35,107 bases of DNA from JBBARC01 sp040400005 (lineage in GTDB: Bacteria > Pseudomonadota > Alphaproteobacteria > Acetobacterales > Acetobacteraceae): contig JBBARC010000039.1 of assembly GCA_040400005.1 (NCBI GenBank), forward strand, positions 1 to 35,107. Reading direction: 5' to 3'. Each line of letters opens with the position of its first letter. Position 1 is the first letter of the stretch. The notes beneath the pieces are model-generated. The model was not told the DNA's origin and ran no database searches. It saw only the letters and a program-made list of their open reading frames with translations. Shown in pieces: positions 1-7,124 of this stretch. A program made the position numbers and the translations under genes.

Positions 1-102
1 ATCCTGCGCGCCGTCTTATCCACCATCAGAAAGCAGGCGAGGCATATCCTCGATGCCCTCATCCTACCAGCCGATAGGCTCGCTGAGACCCTCAACGCCT
101 AG
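1..102 (+). pseudogene. possible C-terminal remnant of a transposase
   Basis: An open frame runs in from the window edge and stops at TAG (100-102), giving 33 codons. The peptide is basic and helical, with a stretch reading VLSTIRKQARHILDAL that resembles the C-terminal end of IS66-type transposases as I remember them. No start and no catalytic region are visible because the window begins inside the frame. It is followed by hairpin-rich, relatively AT-rich non-coding DNA, which would fit insertion-sequence debris. The assignment is a weak inference; chance reading through a short open frame is a real alternative. Confidence 0.2.
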
Positions 103-116
103 GGGCTTGGGAGCCA

Positions 117-137
117 CTCTTTTTCGTCAGAAAAGAG
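117..137. repeat. hairpin of the TCTTTT/AAAAGA interspersed family
   Basis: CTCTTTT and AAAAGAG pair across a short loop. The flanking context (GGGAGCCA before, GACCTTCCTTCC after) resembles the hairpins at 814-837, 916-937 and 30411-30435. T-rich on one strand and A-rich on the other, it could act as a bidirectional terminator. Confidence 0.5.
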
Positions 138-335
138 GACCTTCCTTCCTTTCTCCACACCCGCCGCAGCGCAACTATGCTGCGCCGCAATATGATCACA
201 AGTAATAAAACACTGTTAAGCCTATATTTATGGCAAATATATGATGACTTCCCGTTCATGCTTTGATAACAAGAAAGGGTCCCGCGCACTGGCAGTGGCG
301 GGGCCCGAGTTTAGGGAGGAAACGCCAGTCACACG

Positions 336-361
336 GCAGAAAGGGGGATCCCCTTTTCTGC
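336..361. repeat. near-perfect 26-bp palindrome
   Basis: GCAGAAAGGGGG and CCCCTTTTCTGC meet around a central GATC-containing core; the two halves match except for one symmetric pair of positions. It could be a protein-binding palindrome or a strong hairpin ending transcription from the minus-strand genes to its right. No flanking gene on the left shows which. Confidence 0.5.
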
Positions 362-483
362 TATGATGATTGAGCATCTGGCAAAGCCAGTCTATCGAAA
401 TCAGTGGCGCTGGATCAGGTTTTTCGCCTGTTCAAGCGCCATTTGATTATCTACCACGCAGAACCAGGGTTTTTCTGCCTATT

Positions 484-541
484 CCTTGGGCCCCCTAATC
501 CTTGGGCCCCCTAATCCTTGGGCCCCCTAATCCTTGGGCCC
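484..541. repeat. 16-bp tandem repeat, about 3.6 copies, spanning the DUF1467 stop codon
   Basis: The unit CCTTGGGCCCCCTAAT occurs at 484-499, 500-515 and 516-531 without mismatch, followed by a partial fourth copy (532-541). Read on the minus strand, the unit nearest the gene encodes the last residues (GPKD) and the TAG stop of the DUF1467 protein. The other copies therefore repeat the gene's 3' end, stop codon included, into the non-coding flank. Each unit also contains a GGGCCC palindrome. Replication slippage is the simplest origin. Confidence 0.9.
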
Positions 542-787
542 AGCGAGTATGCCGTGGCGAAAACTCAGCCAATCATTCACAATGATCGCCTCCACCCCCA
601 GCCAAATCACCGCGGAAACCACGGTGGTGATCGCCAGCTTGCGCCACATACGGGCCGCAACCGGAGCCCCGCGCCAGCCCGTTGCCGAGTCGGGCGCCTG
701 ATCCGGCGCTACCCCCAGTGGCAAAATGGCAAACAAAGCCACCATCCAGATCATCACGTAGAGCACAAACGCGGTGAAGTTGAACAT
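527..787 (-). CDS. DUF1467 family small membrane protein
   Basis: This 86-residue protein has two predicted membrane helices, about residues 4-25 (FTAFVLYVMIWMVALFAILP) and about 50-69 (KLAITTVVSAVIWLGVEAII), joined by a hydrophilic loop beginning with a GVAP motif. This layout, with paired tryptophans near the first helix and a conserved LPLGV stretch, matches the DUF1467 family of short alphaproteobacterial membrane proteins. No biochemical role is known for the family. It lies downstream of rnj in the same direction, as I recall for other alphaproteobacteria, but is separated from it by a 168-bp nested inverted repeat that may attenuate read-through. No clear Shine-Dalgarno sequence precedes the ATG. 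The C-terminal codons and stop fall inside a 16-bp tandem repeat. Confidence 0.8.
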   Translation of the reverse strand: MFNFTAFVLYVMIWMVALFAILPLGVAPDQAPDSATGWRGAPVAARMWRKLAITTVVSAVIWLGVEAIIVNDWLSFRHGILAGPKD

Positions 788-802
788 TAGGCGGGATTAG
801 CC

Positions 803-943
803 AAGGGAAGACTCTTCTTTTTCTGAAGAAAAAGAAGCAAAAAGACTTTTATAAATTCGGGCCTGGGGCGGCCATGCCACCGCGAATCCCGGCCCAGCAC
901 AATAAAAGTCTTTTGCTTCTTTTCTTCAGAAAAGAAGACCTTA
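803..943. repeat. nested inverted repeat with two internal hairpins
   Basis: Two arms of about 40 bp (about 805-851 and 903-943) are reverse complements apart from homopolymer length differences. Each arm holds its own perfect hairpin: CTTCTTTTTC-TGAA-GAAAAAGAAG at 814-837 and CTTCTTTTC-TTCA-GAAAAGAAG at 916-937. The spacer is GC-rich and contains a further GGGCC/GGCCC pair. It fills the gap between rnj and the DUF1467 gene, and the arm next to rnj gives a hairpin near its stop, so it may terminate or attenuate the minus-strand transcript. The same core motif occurs at 117-137 and 30393-30446. Confidence 0.85.
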
Positions 944-955
944 CTTCCCGTCACG

Positions 956-2605
956 CTAAACCCGAAGCACATGCACATCCACCAACGGCCGCTTGGTTAA
1001 AAACTTACCCAACGCGCGGCGCAGGGCTGATTTGGCGGCTTCCGCCAAAGCTGCATCATCGCGGCGCAGTGGTGCCGGCAAATCTTCCACCGCATCGGCG
1101 AAGGCGCGGGCGATGGTGGCGGTTTCTGGGTCGTCGGCTTCAAACAGGCCGGGCGCGCTGACTTTGGGTGTGCCCAGCACGCGGCCGGCATCATCCACCA
1201 CCAGGCTACCCACGGCGACACCGTTGAACAGCATGCGGCGGCGGGCGGCCATCACCCCACCGGTGAGCGGCACCACACGGGTGCCATCCAGCACCATGCG
1301 GCCGACGGGGGCGGAATCGATCACCTCTAGCCTGCCCGGCGCCAGGTTGAGGATATCGCCATCTTCCAGCAAAATCGGCTCGGCGCCGCATTCCGCGGCC
1401 AGGGCCGCGTGGGCGGAAAGGTGGCGCCATTCGCCGTGCACGGGCACCGCGTATTTCGGCCGCACCAGGGCGTAAAGCCGGCGCAATTCTTCCCGTGCCG
1501 GGTGGCCGGAAACGTGCACGTGGTGGGTTTCATCGGTGATCACCCGCACGCCGCGGCGCACCAGATGGTCTTGCACCAGGCCGATCGGGCGTTCGTTGCC
1601 GGGGATGGCGCGGCTGGAGAAAATCACCGTATCGCCTTCGCCCAACGCGATGCGGGGGTGCTGGTCGGAGGCGACGCGGGCCAGCGCGCTGCGCGCTTCG
1701 CCCTGGCTGCCGGTGATAAGAATAAGCAAATTATCATCGGAGACGTCTTCGCAATCGTCTTCGCTGAGGAAGGGCGGCACCTTGGTTAAAAACCCGCTTT
1801 CACGAGCGGCGGTCACCAAATTGCGCAGGCTACGGCCAACCAGTGCCACCGAGCGGCCAGAATCGCGCGCGGCAAGGGCCACCGATTCGACGCGTGCCAC
1901 GTTACTGGCAAAACAGGTAATGGCGATGCGGCCTTTTTTAATGCTGTGCACGATTTCGCTGAGCGATCGGCGCACTTCGCCTTCCGATCCCGAATGGCCT
2001 TCCACCATGGCATTGGTGCTGTCGCACACCAGGGCGAGCACGCCGGCATCACCCAGGGCTTTGAAGGCGGCTTCATCAGTGGGCGGGCCGACCAGGGGTT
2101 CGGGATCGAGTTTCCAATCGCCGGTGTGCACAATCACCCCGTGCGGGGTGGTGATAGCCAGCGCCTGGCTTTGCGGCGTGGAATGCGCCACTTCTAAAAA
2201 GCGCAGTTTGAAAGGGCCAACGTCAAAACTGCCGCCGGGCTGAATGATGTGAATTTTCACTTCATTCACCAGCTGCGCTTCGCCCAGCTTACGGCGCAGC
2301 ACGGCCGCGGTGAACGGGGTGGTGTACACCGGGCAGCGCAGGCGGCGCCACAAATGGGCAACGGCGCCGACGTGGTCTTCATGCGCGTGGGTGATCACCA
2401 GCCCCGCCAGCTTATCGCGGCGATCGGCGATAAAACTGGGATCGGGCATAATCACATCGGCTTCGGGGATCGCTGTGCCGCCAAAGCCTATGCCGCAATC
2501 AACGGCAAGGTAGGCGCCGCCCAGGCGGTAGAGATTGAGGTTCATGCCGATCTCGCCCGTCCCGCCCAGGGGCAGGAAGGCCAGATCGCCGGAAGAATTG
2601 GTCAT
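956..2605 (-). CDS. rnj: ribonuclease J
   Basis: This is a metallo-beta-lactamase/beta-CASP RNase of 549 residues, the usual length for bacterial RNase J, which combines 5'-to-3' exonuclease and endonuclease activity in mRNA decay and rRNA maturation. The metal-binding HAHEDH motif is at residues 73-78, followed by His141 (HSTPQS), Asp163 (TGDWK) and Asp195. The beta-CASP domain contains the CFASN segment (231-235) and HVSGH (364-368), then HGEWRH from residue 390. All expected catalytic residues appear intact. The ATG overlaps the coaX stop by one base (TAATG), with AAGG seven bases upstream inside coaX, so translation is probably coupled. It is the penultimate gene of the nuo-birA-coaX-rnj run. 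Confidence 0.95.
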   Translation of the reverse strand: MTNSSGDLAFLPLGGTGEIGMNLNLYRLGGAYLAVDCGIGFGGTAIPEADVIMPDPSFIADRRDKLAGLVITHAHEDHVGAVAHLWRRLRCPVYTTPFTAAVLRRKLGEAQLVNEVKIHIIQPGGSFDVGPFKLRFLEVAHSTPQSQALAITTPHGVIVHTGDWKLDPEPLVGPPTDEAAFKALGDAGVLALVCDSTNAMVEGHSGSEGEVRRSLSEIVHSIKKGRIAITCFASNVARVESVALAARDSGRSVALVGRSLRNLVTAARESGFLTKVPPFLSEDDCEDVSDDNLLILITGSQGEARSALARVASDQHPRIALGEGDTVIFSSRAIPGNERPIGLVQDHLVRRGVRVITDETHHVHVSGHPAREELRRLYALVRPKYAVPVHGEWRHLSAHAALAAECGAEPILLEDGDILNLAPGRLEVIDSAPVGRMVLDGTRVVPLTGGVMAARRRMLFNGVAVGSLVVDDAGRVLGTPKVSAPGLFEADDPETATIARAFADAVEDLPAPLRRDDAALAEAAKSALRRALGKFLTKRPLVDVHVLRV

Positions 2606-3414
2606 TATTCGCCTTCAAGGTTGCGCGTTTTATCGCGTGATAATCGGGGTGTGGGGTTGCGGGCCGCCAGCAGGCGTAGCCCTTCGAGGGTAAGATCGGG
2701 GTCTATGCGGTCAAAAACATCAGTGCCTTCGGAAAAAAGCGGCGCCAGACCACCCGTTGCAATCACCTTAGCAGGTTTTGTCAGTTCCCGCCCAATGCGC
2801 GTCACCAGCCCTTCGATCAGCCCAATATAACCCCAGTAAATGCCCGATTGCATGGCGGGAACGGTTGCGGTGCCGATCACCGCCTGAGGCCGGCCGATGC
2901 CAATGCGCGGCAGGCGGGCGGCGGCCTGGTGCAGCGCCTCGATCGAAAGATTAATGCCGGGGGCGATGGCGCCGCCCATATAGGCGCCATCATCGCCGAC
3001 CACATCAAAAGTAGTGGCGGTGCCAAAATCGATCACAATCAGGGTTTGCGGGTATAGGGCGTAGGCGGCCAGGGCATTGAGCAGCCGATCGGCGCCGACG
3101 TCATCGGGGGTATCGACGCGAATATCGAAACCCCAGTTGAGCGATGCGCGCGCCACCAGCGGTTCGACCACGAACCAATCGCGGCACAGCCTGCGCAGAT
3201 GATATAGGGCGGCCGGCACAACAGTGCCGATAACGGCGGTATTCACTAGATCGGGGGTGAGTTTGGCGTGGGTGAGCAGGGCCAGCAGCCACACCGCGTA
3301 TTCATCGGAGGTGCGCTGGGGGTCGGTGGCGATGCGCCAGATGCCGCGCCAGCCGCGGCCATCGTGCACCGCGAACACGATGTTGGTGTTGCCCGCATCG
3401 ATCACCAGCAGCAT
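2605..3414 (-). CDS. coaX: type III pantothenate kinase
   Basis: CoaX phosphorylates pantothenate in the first step of coenzyme A synthesis and belongs to the acetate/sugar kinase-Hsc70-actin superfamily. The 269-residue protein has the phosphate-binding DAGNTN motif at 6-11, GADR at 107-110, DFGTATT at 129-135 and GGAIAPG at 147-153, the set that separates type III from CoaA-type kinases. No other CoaA-type kinase is visible here. The ATG overlaps the birA stop by one base (TGATG), with GGAG about eight bases upstream inside birA. The arrangement birA-coaX-rnj with minimal spacing suggests translational coupling and expression with the nuo operon. Confidence 0.95.
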   Translation of the reverse strand: MLLVIDAGNTNIVFAVHDGRGWRGIWRIATDPQRTSDEYAVWLLALLTHAKLTPDLVNTAVIGTVVPAALYHLRRLCRDWFVVEPLVARASLNWGFDIRVDTPDDVGADRLLNALAAYALYPQTLIVIDFGTATTFDVVGDDGAYMGGAIAPGINLSIEALHQAAARLPRIGIGRPQAVIGTATVPAMQSGIYWGYIGLIEGLVTRIGRELTKPAKVIATGGLAPLFSEGTDVFDRIDPDLTLEGLRLLAARNPTPRLSRDKTRNLEGE

Positions 3415-4157
3415 CAGGCATCTCCGTTGAGAAAAATCTCGCCAGAATTAATCGGGCGGGGGGTGGTGGCGGGATCATCGCCCAGCAGCAGTAATGCGCC
3501 ATCGGGCGCTAAGCCGCCAAACCGGCCGGTGGTGGTGGTATCGCCGGTGCGCACGGTAAGCTTAGTGCCGATGGGGTGGGCGCGGGCGAGCCAATCGGCG
3601 CGAATGGTGGCAAAATCGGTGGCGAGCAAGCGATCGATGGCGCGTAGAATTTCGCTGGCGAGTTGGCCGGCATCGGCCGCGAAATCGGCCAGGCACGCGG
3701 TTTGCCGGCCGGTAATGGTGGGGCTGGTTGCCACGTTTACGCCAATGCCGATCACCACGTAAGCAAGGCTACCTGCCGGGTTAAGCGCGCTATCAATCAA
3801 TATGCCGCCCAGTTTGGCGCCGTCGCGCAGCACATCATTTGGCCATTTTAGACTGAGGTTGATGATGCCAGGGGCCAATTGTGCGATGGCATCGTGCAGG
3901 GCAACGCCCGCCAGCAAGGCAAACCGCCCAGGCTCCGGCGGCGCCGCGTGCGGCCGCAGTAAAATCGACAGGTTTAGGTTACCAACCGGCGCATCCCACA
4001 CCCGGCCGCCGCGGCCGCGCCCGGCGGTTTGCAGCTTCGCGCGCACGGCAAAATGGCCGGCATCGCCGTCGGCTGCTGCCTGCAAGGCGACATCCTGGGT
4101 GGACAGGGCTTCGTTCAAAGTTATGCACCGCCACCCCGGCGGCGCGTTGGTGATCAC
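3414..4157 (-). CDS. birA: biotin--[acetyl-CoA-carboxylase] ligase, monofunctional
   Basis: BirA activates biotin as biotinyl-AMP and transfers it to the biotin carboxyl carrier protein of acetyl-CoA carboxylase. The 247-residue protein shows the biotinyl-AMP loop GRGRGGRVW at 46-54, the catalytic KWPNDV at 104-109, KLGGIL at 115-120 and GIGVNV at 137-142. There is no N-terminal winged-helix domain, so it should not repress a bio operon; it is the class I type of ligase. The start is GTG, sharing GTGA with the nuoN stop, so it is coupled to the last complex I gene. The C-terminal part (about 195-245) fits the small SH3-like BPL_C domain. Confidence 0.93.
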   Translation of the reverse strand: MITNAPPGWRCITLNEALSTQDVALQAAADGDAGHFAVRAKLQTAGRGRGGRVWDAPVGNLNLSILLRPHAAPPEPGRFALLAGVALHDAIAQLAPGIINLSLKWPNDVLRDGAKLGGILIDSALNPAGSLAYVVIGIGVNVATSPTITGRQTACLADFAADAGQLASEILRAIDRLLATDFATIRADWLARAHPIGTKLTVRTGDTTTTGRFGGLAPDGALLLLGDDPATTPRPINSGEIFLNGDA

Positions 4158-5587
4158 CCGAACAGGGCTTTCGCGGCGGTTTCCGCGGCGCCCACAAAGG
4201 GTGCGGGGAACATGAAGAAGATCAGCGTAAAGCCACCCCCGGCGTAGGCGACGAAATTAAGCGAAGGCGTGCGCGCATCGAAGCCGGCACTATTTTCTTC
4301 ACTGAGGGCATCGAAGAACATCAGTTTGATCACGCGCAGATAGTAGTAGCAGCCAACCACGCTGGTGAGCACGCCAACCACCGCAAGCGTATAAAGATGT
4401 GCGGCGATCGCCGCCTGAAACACGAACAGTTTGCCGAAGAAACCGGCGAACGGCGGAATGCCGGCCATGCTGAACATGAAAATGGCAAACAAAATCGCCA
4501 GCGGTAAATCCACCCGGGCAAGCCCAGTGAGATCGGCGATGGCTTCCACCGAAACCCCACGCCGGCGCATGGCGATGATGCAGGCAAAGGCGCCGGCAGA
4601 CATCGCAATGTAGGTGAGTAGATAAATCAACACGCCGCGCACACCTTCTGGTGTGGCCGCAGCCAAACCAATGAGCGCATAGCCCATGTGGCCGATGGAA
4701 GAATACGCCATCAGGCGCTTGATGTTGGTTTGGCCGATGGCGGCAAAACTGCCGAGCAGCATGGAGCCGATCGAGACAATGATAATGATGCTCTGCCAAG
4801 CCATGCTGACCTGGCCGAATGGTTCCAGCATAACCCGTAACAGCACAACAAAGGGTGCCACTTTCGGTGCTGTGCTCATAAACGCGGTGACTGGTGTGGG
4901 TGCGCCTTCGTATACGTCAGGGGTCCACATGTGAAACGGTACGGCCGATAGTTTAAAAGCCAACCCTGCAATAATAAAGGCAATGCCAACCATCAACCCA
5001 GGCGATGTGGCGGCAGGGGTGGCAATGGCGGCAGCGATGCTGGCAAACCGCGTGCTGCCGGAAAACCCATAAGCCAGCGACATGCCATACAGCAGCAGGC
5101 CAGATGCCAGCGCGCTGAGCACAAAGTATTTTAATCCGGCTTCCGATGATCGCAGATCGTCTCGGGCGAAAGCCGCCAGCACGTAAAGCGCCAGCGATTG
5201 CAGCTCGACCCCAACATACAACGTCATCATATCGGCCGAGGAGGCCATGGTCATCATACCGACGGTGCAAAACAACATCAGCACCGGGTATTCGAATTTG
5301 CCGATGCCAGCCCGCGGGTTGAAATCTAGCGATAAAATAGCGGTCAGCGCAGCGCCGGCCAAAATCAACACCTTGGCAAAGCGCGAAAAGGCATCGCTCA
5401 CAAAGATGCCGGCATAGGCGGTGCCGTCATCGCCCCCAATCACTAGGGCGGCGGTAAGGCCAAATGCGCCCAGCACCAGCATGGTGCACAGGGAAAAACT
5501 TTCTTTTTTGGTCAGCACGCCGATAATCAAAATCGCCAGGCCGCAAGCGGCCAGCACAATTTCCGGCAGGGCAAGCATCATGTTCAT
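4154..5587 (-). CDS. nuoN: NADH-quinone oxidoreductase subunit N
   Basis: NuoN is one of three antiporter-like proton-pumping subunits in the membrane arm of complex I. The 477-residue protein is hydrophobic throughout, with about 14 predicted helices and the family's proton_antipo_M region. The signature around the broken helix is seen as KLSAVPFHMWTPDVYEGAPT, including the conserved lysine, and a second block reads KRLMAYSSIGHMGY. It overlaps the nuoM stop by four bases (ATGA) and its own stop overlaps birA. It is the last gene of the nuo set, in the conserved L-M-N order. Confidence 0.96.
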   Translation of the reverse strand: MNMMLALPEIVLAACGLAILIIGVLTKKESFSLCTMLVLGAFGLTAALVIGGDDGTAYAGIFVSDAFSRFAKVLILAGAALTAILSLDFNPRAGIGKFEYPVLMLFCTVGMMTMASSADMMTLYVGVELQSLALYVLAAFARDDLRSSEAGLKYFVLSALASGLLLYGMSLAYGFSGSTRFASIAAAIATPAATSPGLMVGIAFIIAGLAFKLSAVPFHMWTPDVYEGAPTPVTAFMSTAPKVAPFVVLLRVMLEPFGQVSMAWQSIIIIVSIGSMLLGSFAAIGQTNIKRLMAYSSIGHMGYALIGLAAATPEGVRGVLIYLLTYIAMSAGAFACIIAMRRRGVSVEAIADLTGLARVDLPLAILFAIFMFSMAGIPPFAGFFGKLFVFQAAIAAHLYTLAVVGVLTSVVGCYYYLRVIKLMFFDALSEENSAGFDARTPSLNFVAYAGGGFTLIFFMFPAPFVGAAETAAKALFG

Positions 5588-7110
5588 GGCAACAGCCCCG
5601 CGAGTTTAGGAAGTGGCGCTAAATGCATCGCGGTTTCGTGGTTCTGCACCATACCGGCGACGGTCGCCTCAAAAAACCCGGTAAAGCTGGAGGGGTAAAT
5701 GCCCAGCCACAAGGTCAGCACCACCAAGGGTGCGAACACGGCAATTTCGCGGCCGGACAAGTCCGAAATGCTCATCAATTCAGGCCGCACCAATCTGCCA
5801 AACACCACCCGGCGATACAGATACAGCATGTAGGCGGCGCCCAAAATCATGCCGGCGCTGCCGAACAGGGCCACCCACATATTCACTTTCAGCGCCCCAA
5901 CCAGCACCATAAATTCGCCAATAAATCCGGCAGTGCCAGGCAGGCCGATGGAGGCCATGGTGAACAGCATAAACACCAGCGCATAACGCGGCATGCGATC
6001 AGCCAAGCCGCCATAACGGGCAATTTCGCGCGTGTGCATGCGGTCATAAACAACGCCGACGCAGAGAAAGAGGGCGGCTGAGACCACACCGTGGCTAATC
6101 ATCTGGAACAGCGCACCCTCAATACCGATGGCATTAAGCGTAAAGATGCCGATTACCACCACGCCCATGTGGGCGACCGATGAATAGGCGATCAGTTTTT
6201 TCATATCTTCCTGGGCCAGCGCCACCAGCGATGTGTAGATGACGGCTACAATGCCCAGCACAAACATCATCGGTGCGAAATGCGCCGATGCTTCTGGCAG
6301 CATAGGAATGGAGAAGCGCAAAAAACCATAAGCGCCCATTTTCAGCAGCACGCCGGCCAGAATAACCGAGCCCGCGGTGGGCGCTTCCACGTGCGCGTCG
6401 GGCAGCCAGGTGTGCACTGGCCACATCGGCACTTTCACCGCGAAGGACGCAAGGAACGCTAGAAACAGCCATATTTGCATGTGGTAGGGGAAGCTTGTGT
6501 GCATCAGCACGGCAATATCGGTGGTGCCGGTGGTGTTCCACATTGCCAGCAAGGCCAGCAGCATCAACACCGATCCCGCCAGTGTGTACAAAAAGAATTT
6601 AAAACTGGCATAAACCCGGCGCGGCCCGCCCCAGATGCCGATGATCAGATACATCGGGATCAGGACCGCTTCAAAAAACATATAGAACAGCAGAAAATCG
6701 GTGGCGCAGAACATGCCCACCATCATGGTTTCCAATATCAGAAACGCTGCCATGTATTCGCGCACGCGAGTTTGGATGCTGTCCCAGCTTGCCATAATGC
6801 ACAGCGGCACCAGAGCAGTGGACAGCAGCACGAACAGCACGGAAATGCCATCAACCCCCATGCGGTAGGAAATGCCATATTGCGGCAGCCAATTGGCCAC
6901 TTCGGCAAACTGAAAACCGCCATCGGTGCGGTCGAATTTCACCCACAGCACGAGCGATAGGAAGAAGGTGATCAGGCTGGTCCATAGCGCTGTCCAGCGC
7001 ACATGGCGGCGCTGGATATCGTCGTGTTCCTGCATCAGCGCGATCATGCCCACCCCAACCAAGGGCAGGAAGGTGATCATCGAAAGAACCGGAAAACCCG
7101 CGGTGTTCAT
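5584..7110 (-). CDS. nuoM: NADH-quinone oxidoreductase subunit M
   Basis: NuoM is the middle antiporter-like subunit of the complex I membrane arm. With the start at 7110 it has 508 residues, normal for the family. A longer open frame reaches into nuoL, but that extension is not membrane-like; 7110 is preferred over the ATG at 7116 because GGGGA lies seven bases upstream of it and is too close to the other. Diagnostic segments include the broken-helix block KVPMWPVHTWLPDAHVEAPT and KKLIAYSSVAHMG. The stop overlaps nuoN (ATGA) and the gene follows nuoL after about 14 bases. Confidence 0.95.
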   Translation of the reverse strand: MNTAGFPVLSMITFLPLVGVGMIALMQEHDDIQRRHVRWTALWTSLITFFLSLVLWVKFDRTDGGFQFAEVANWLPQYGISYRMGVDGISVLFVLLSTALVPLCIMASWDSIQTRVREYMAAFLILETMMVGMFCATDFLLFYMFFEAVLIPMYLIIGIWGGPRRVYASFKFFLYTLAGSVLMLLALLAMWNTTGTTDIAVLMHTSFPYHMQIWLFLAFLASFAVKVPMWPVHTWLPDAHVEAPTAGSVILAGVLLKMGAYGFLRFSIPMLPEASAHFAPMMFVLGIVAVIYTSLVALAQEDMKKLIAYSSVAHMGVVVIGIFTLNAIGIEGALFQMISHGVVSAALFLCVGVVYDRMHTREIARYGGLADRMPRYALVFMLFTMASIGLPGTAGFIGEFMVLVGALKVNMWVALFGSAGMILGAAYMLYLYRRVVFGRLVRPELMSISDLSGREIAVFAPLVVLTLWLGIYPSSFTGFFEATVAGMVQNHETAMHLAPLPKLAGLLP

Positions 7111-7124
7111 GGTCATATCCCCAA

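Larger units (their letters stand above)
103..526. other. non-coding stretch with several hairpins, no convincing gene
   Basis: No frame here has a credible start, ribosome binding site and protein-like composition. The stretch holds a CTCTTTT/AAAAGAG hairpin (117-137), an AT-rich patch (about 190-260), a near-perfect 26-bp palindrome (336-361), a GCAGAA/TTCTGC hairpin (about 461-481) and the start of a 16-bp tandem repeat (484-541). It lies downstream of the minus-strand DUF1467 gene, so some of these hairpins may end the long nuo transcript. Confidence 0.6.

Noticed and set aside
363..480. Possible further transposase fragment (frame with PVYRNQWRWIR)
   Set aside because: Too short and broken by stops; similarity to insertion-sequence proteins is only an impression.
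484..541. Possible CRISPR array
   Set aside because: The units are contiguous 16-mers without spacers and no cas genes are present.
787..978. 63-codon frame in the gap between rnj and DUF1467
   Set aside because: The Lys/Phe/Leu-rich peptide is just the translation of the nested hairpin arms.
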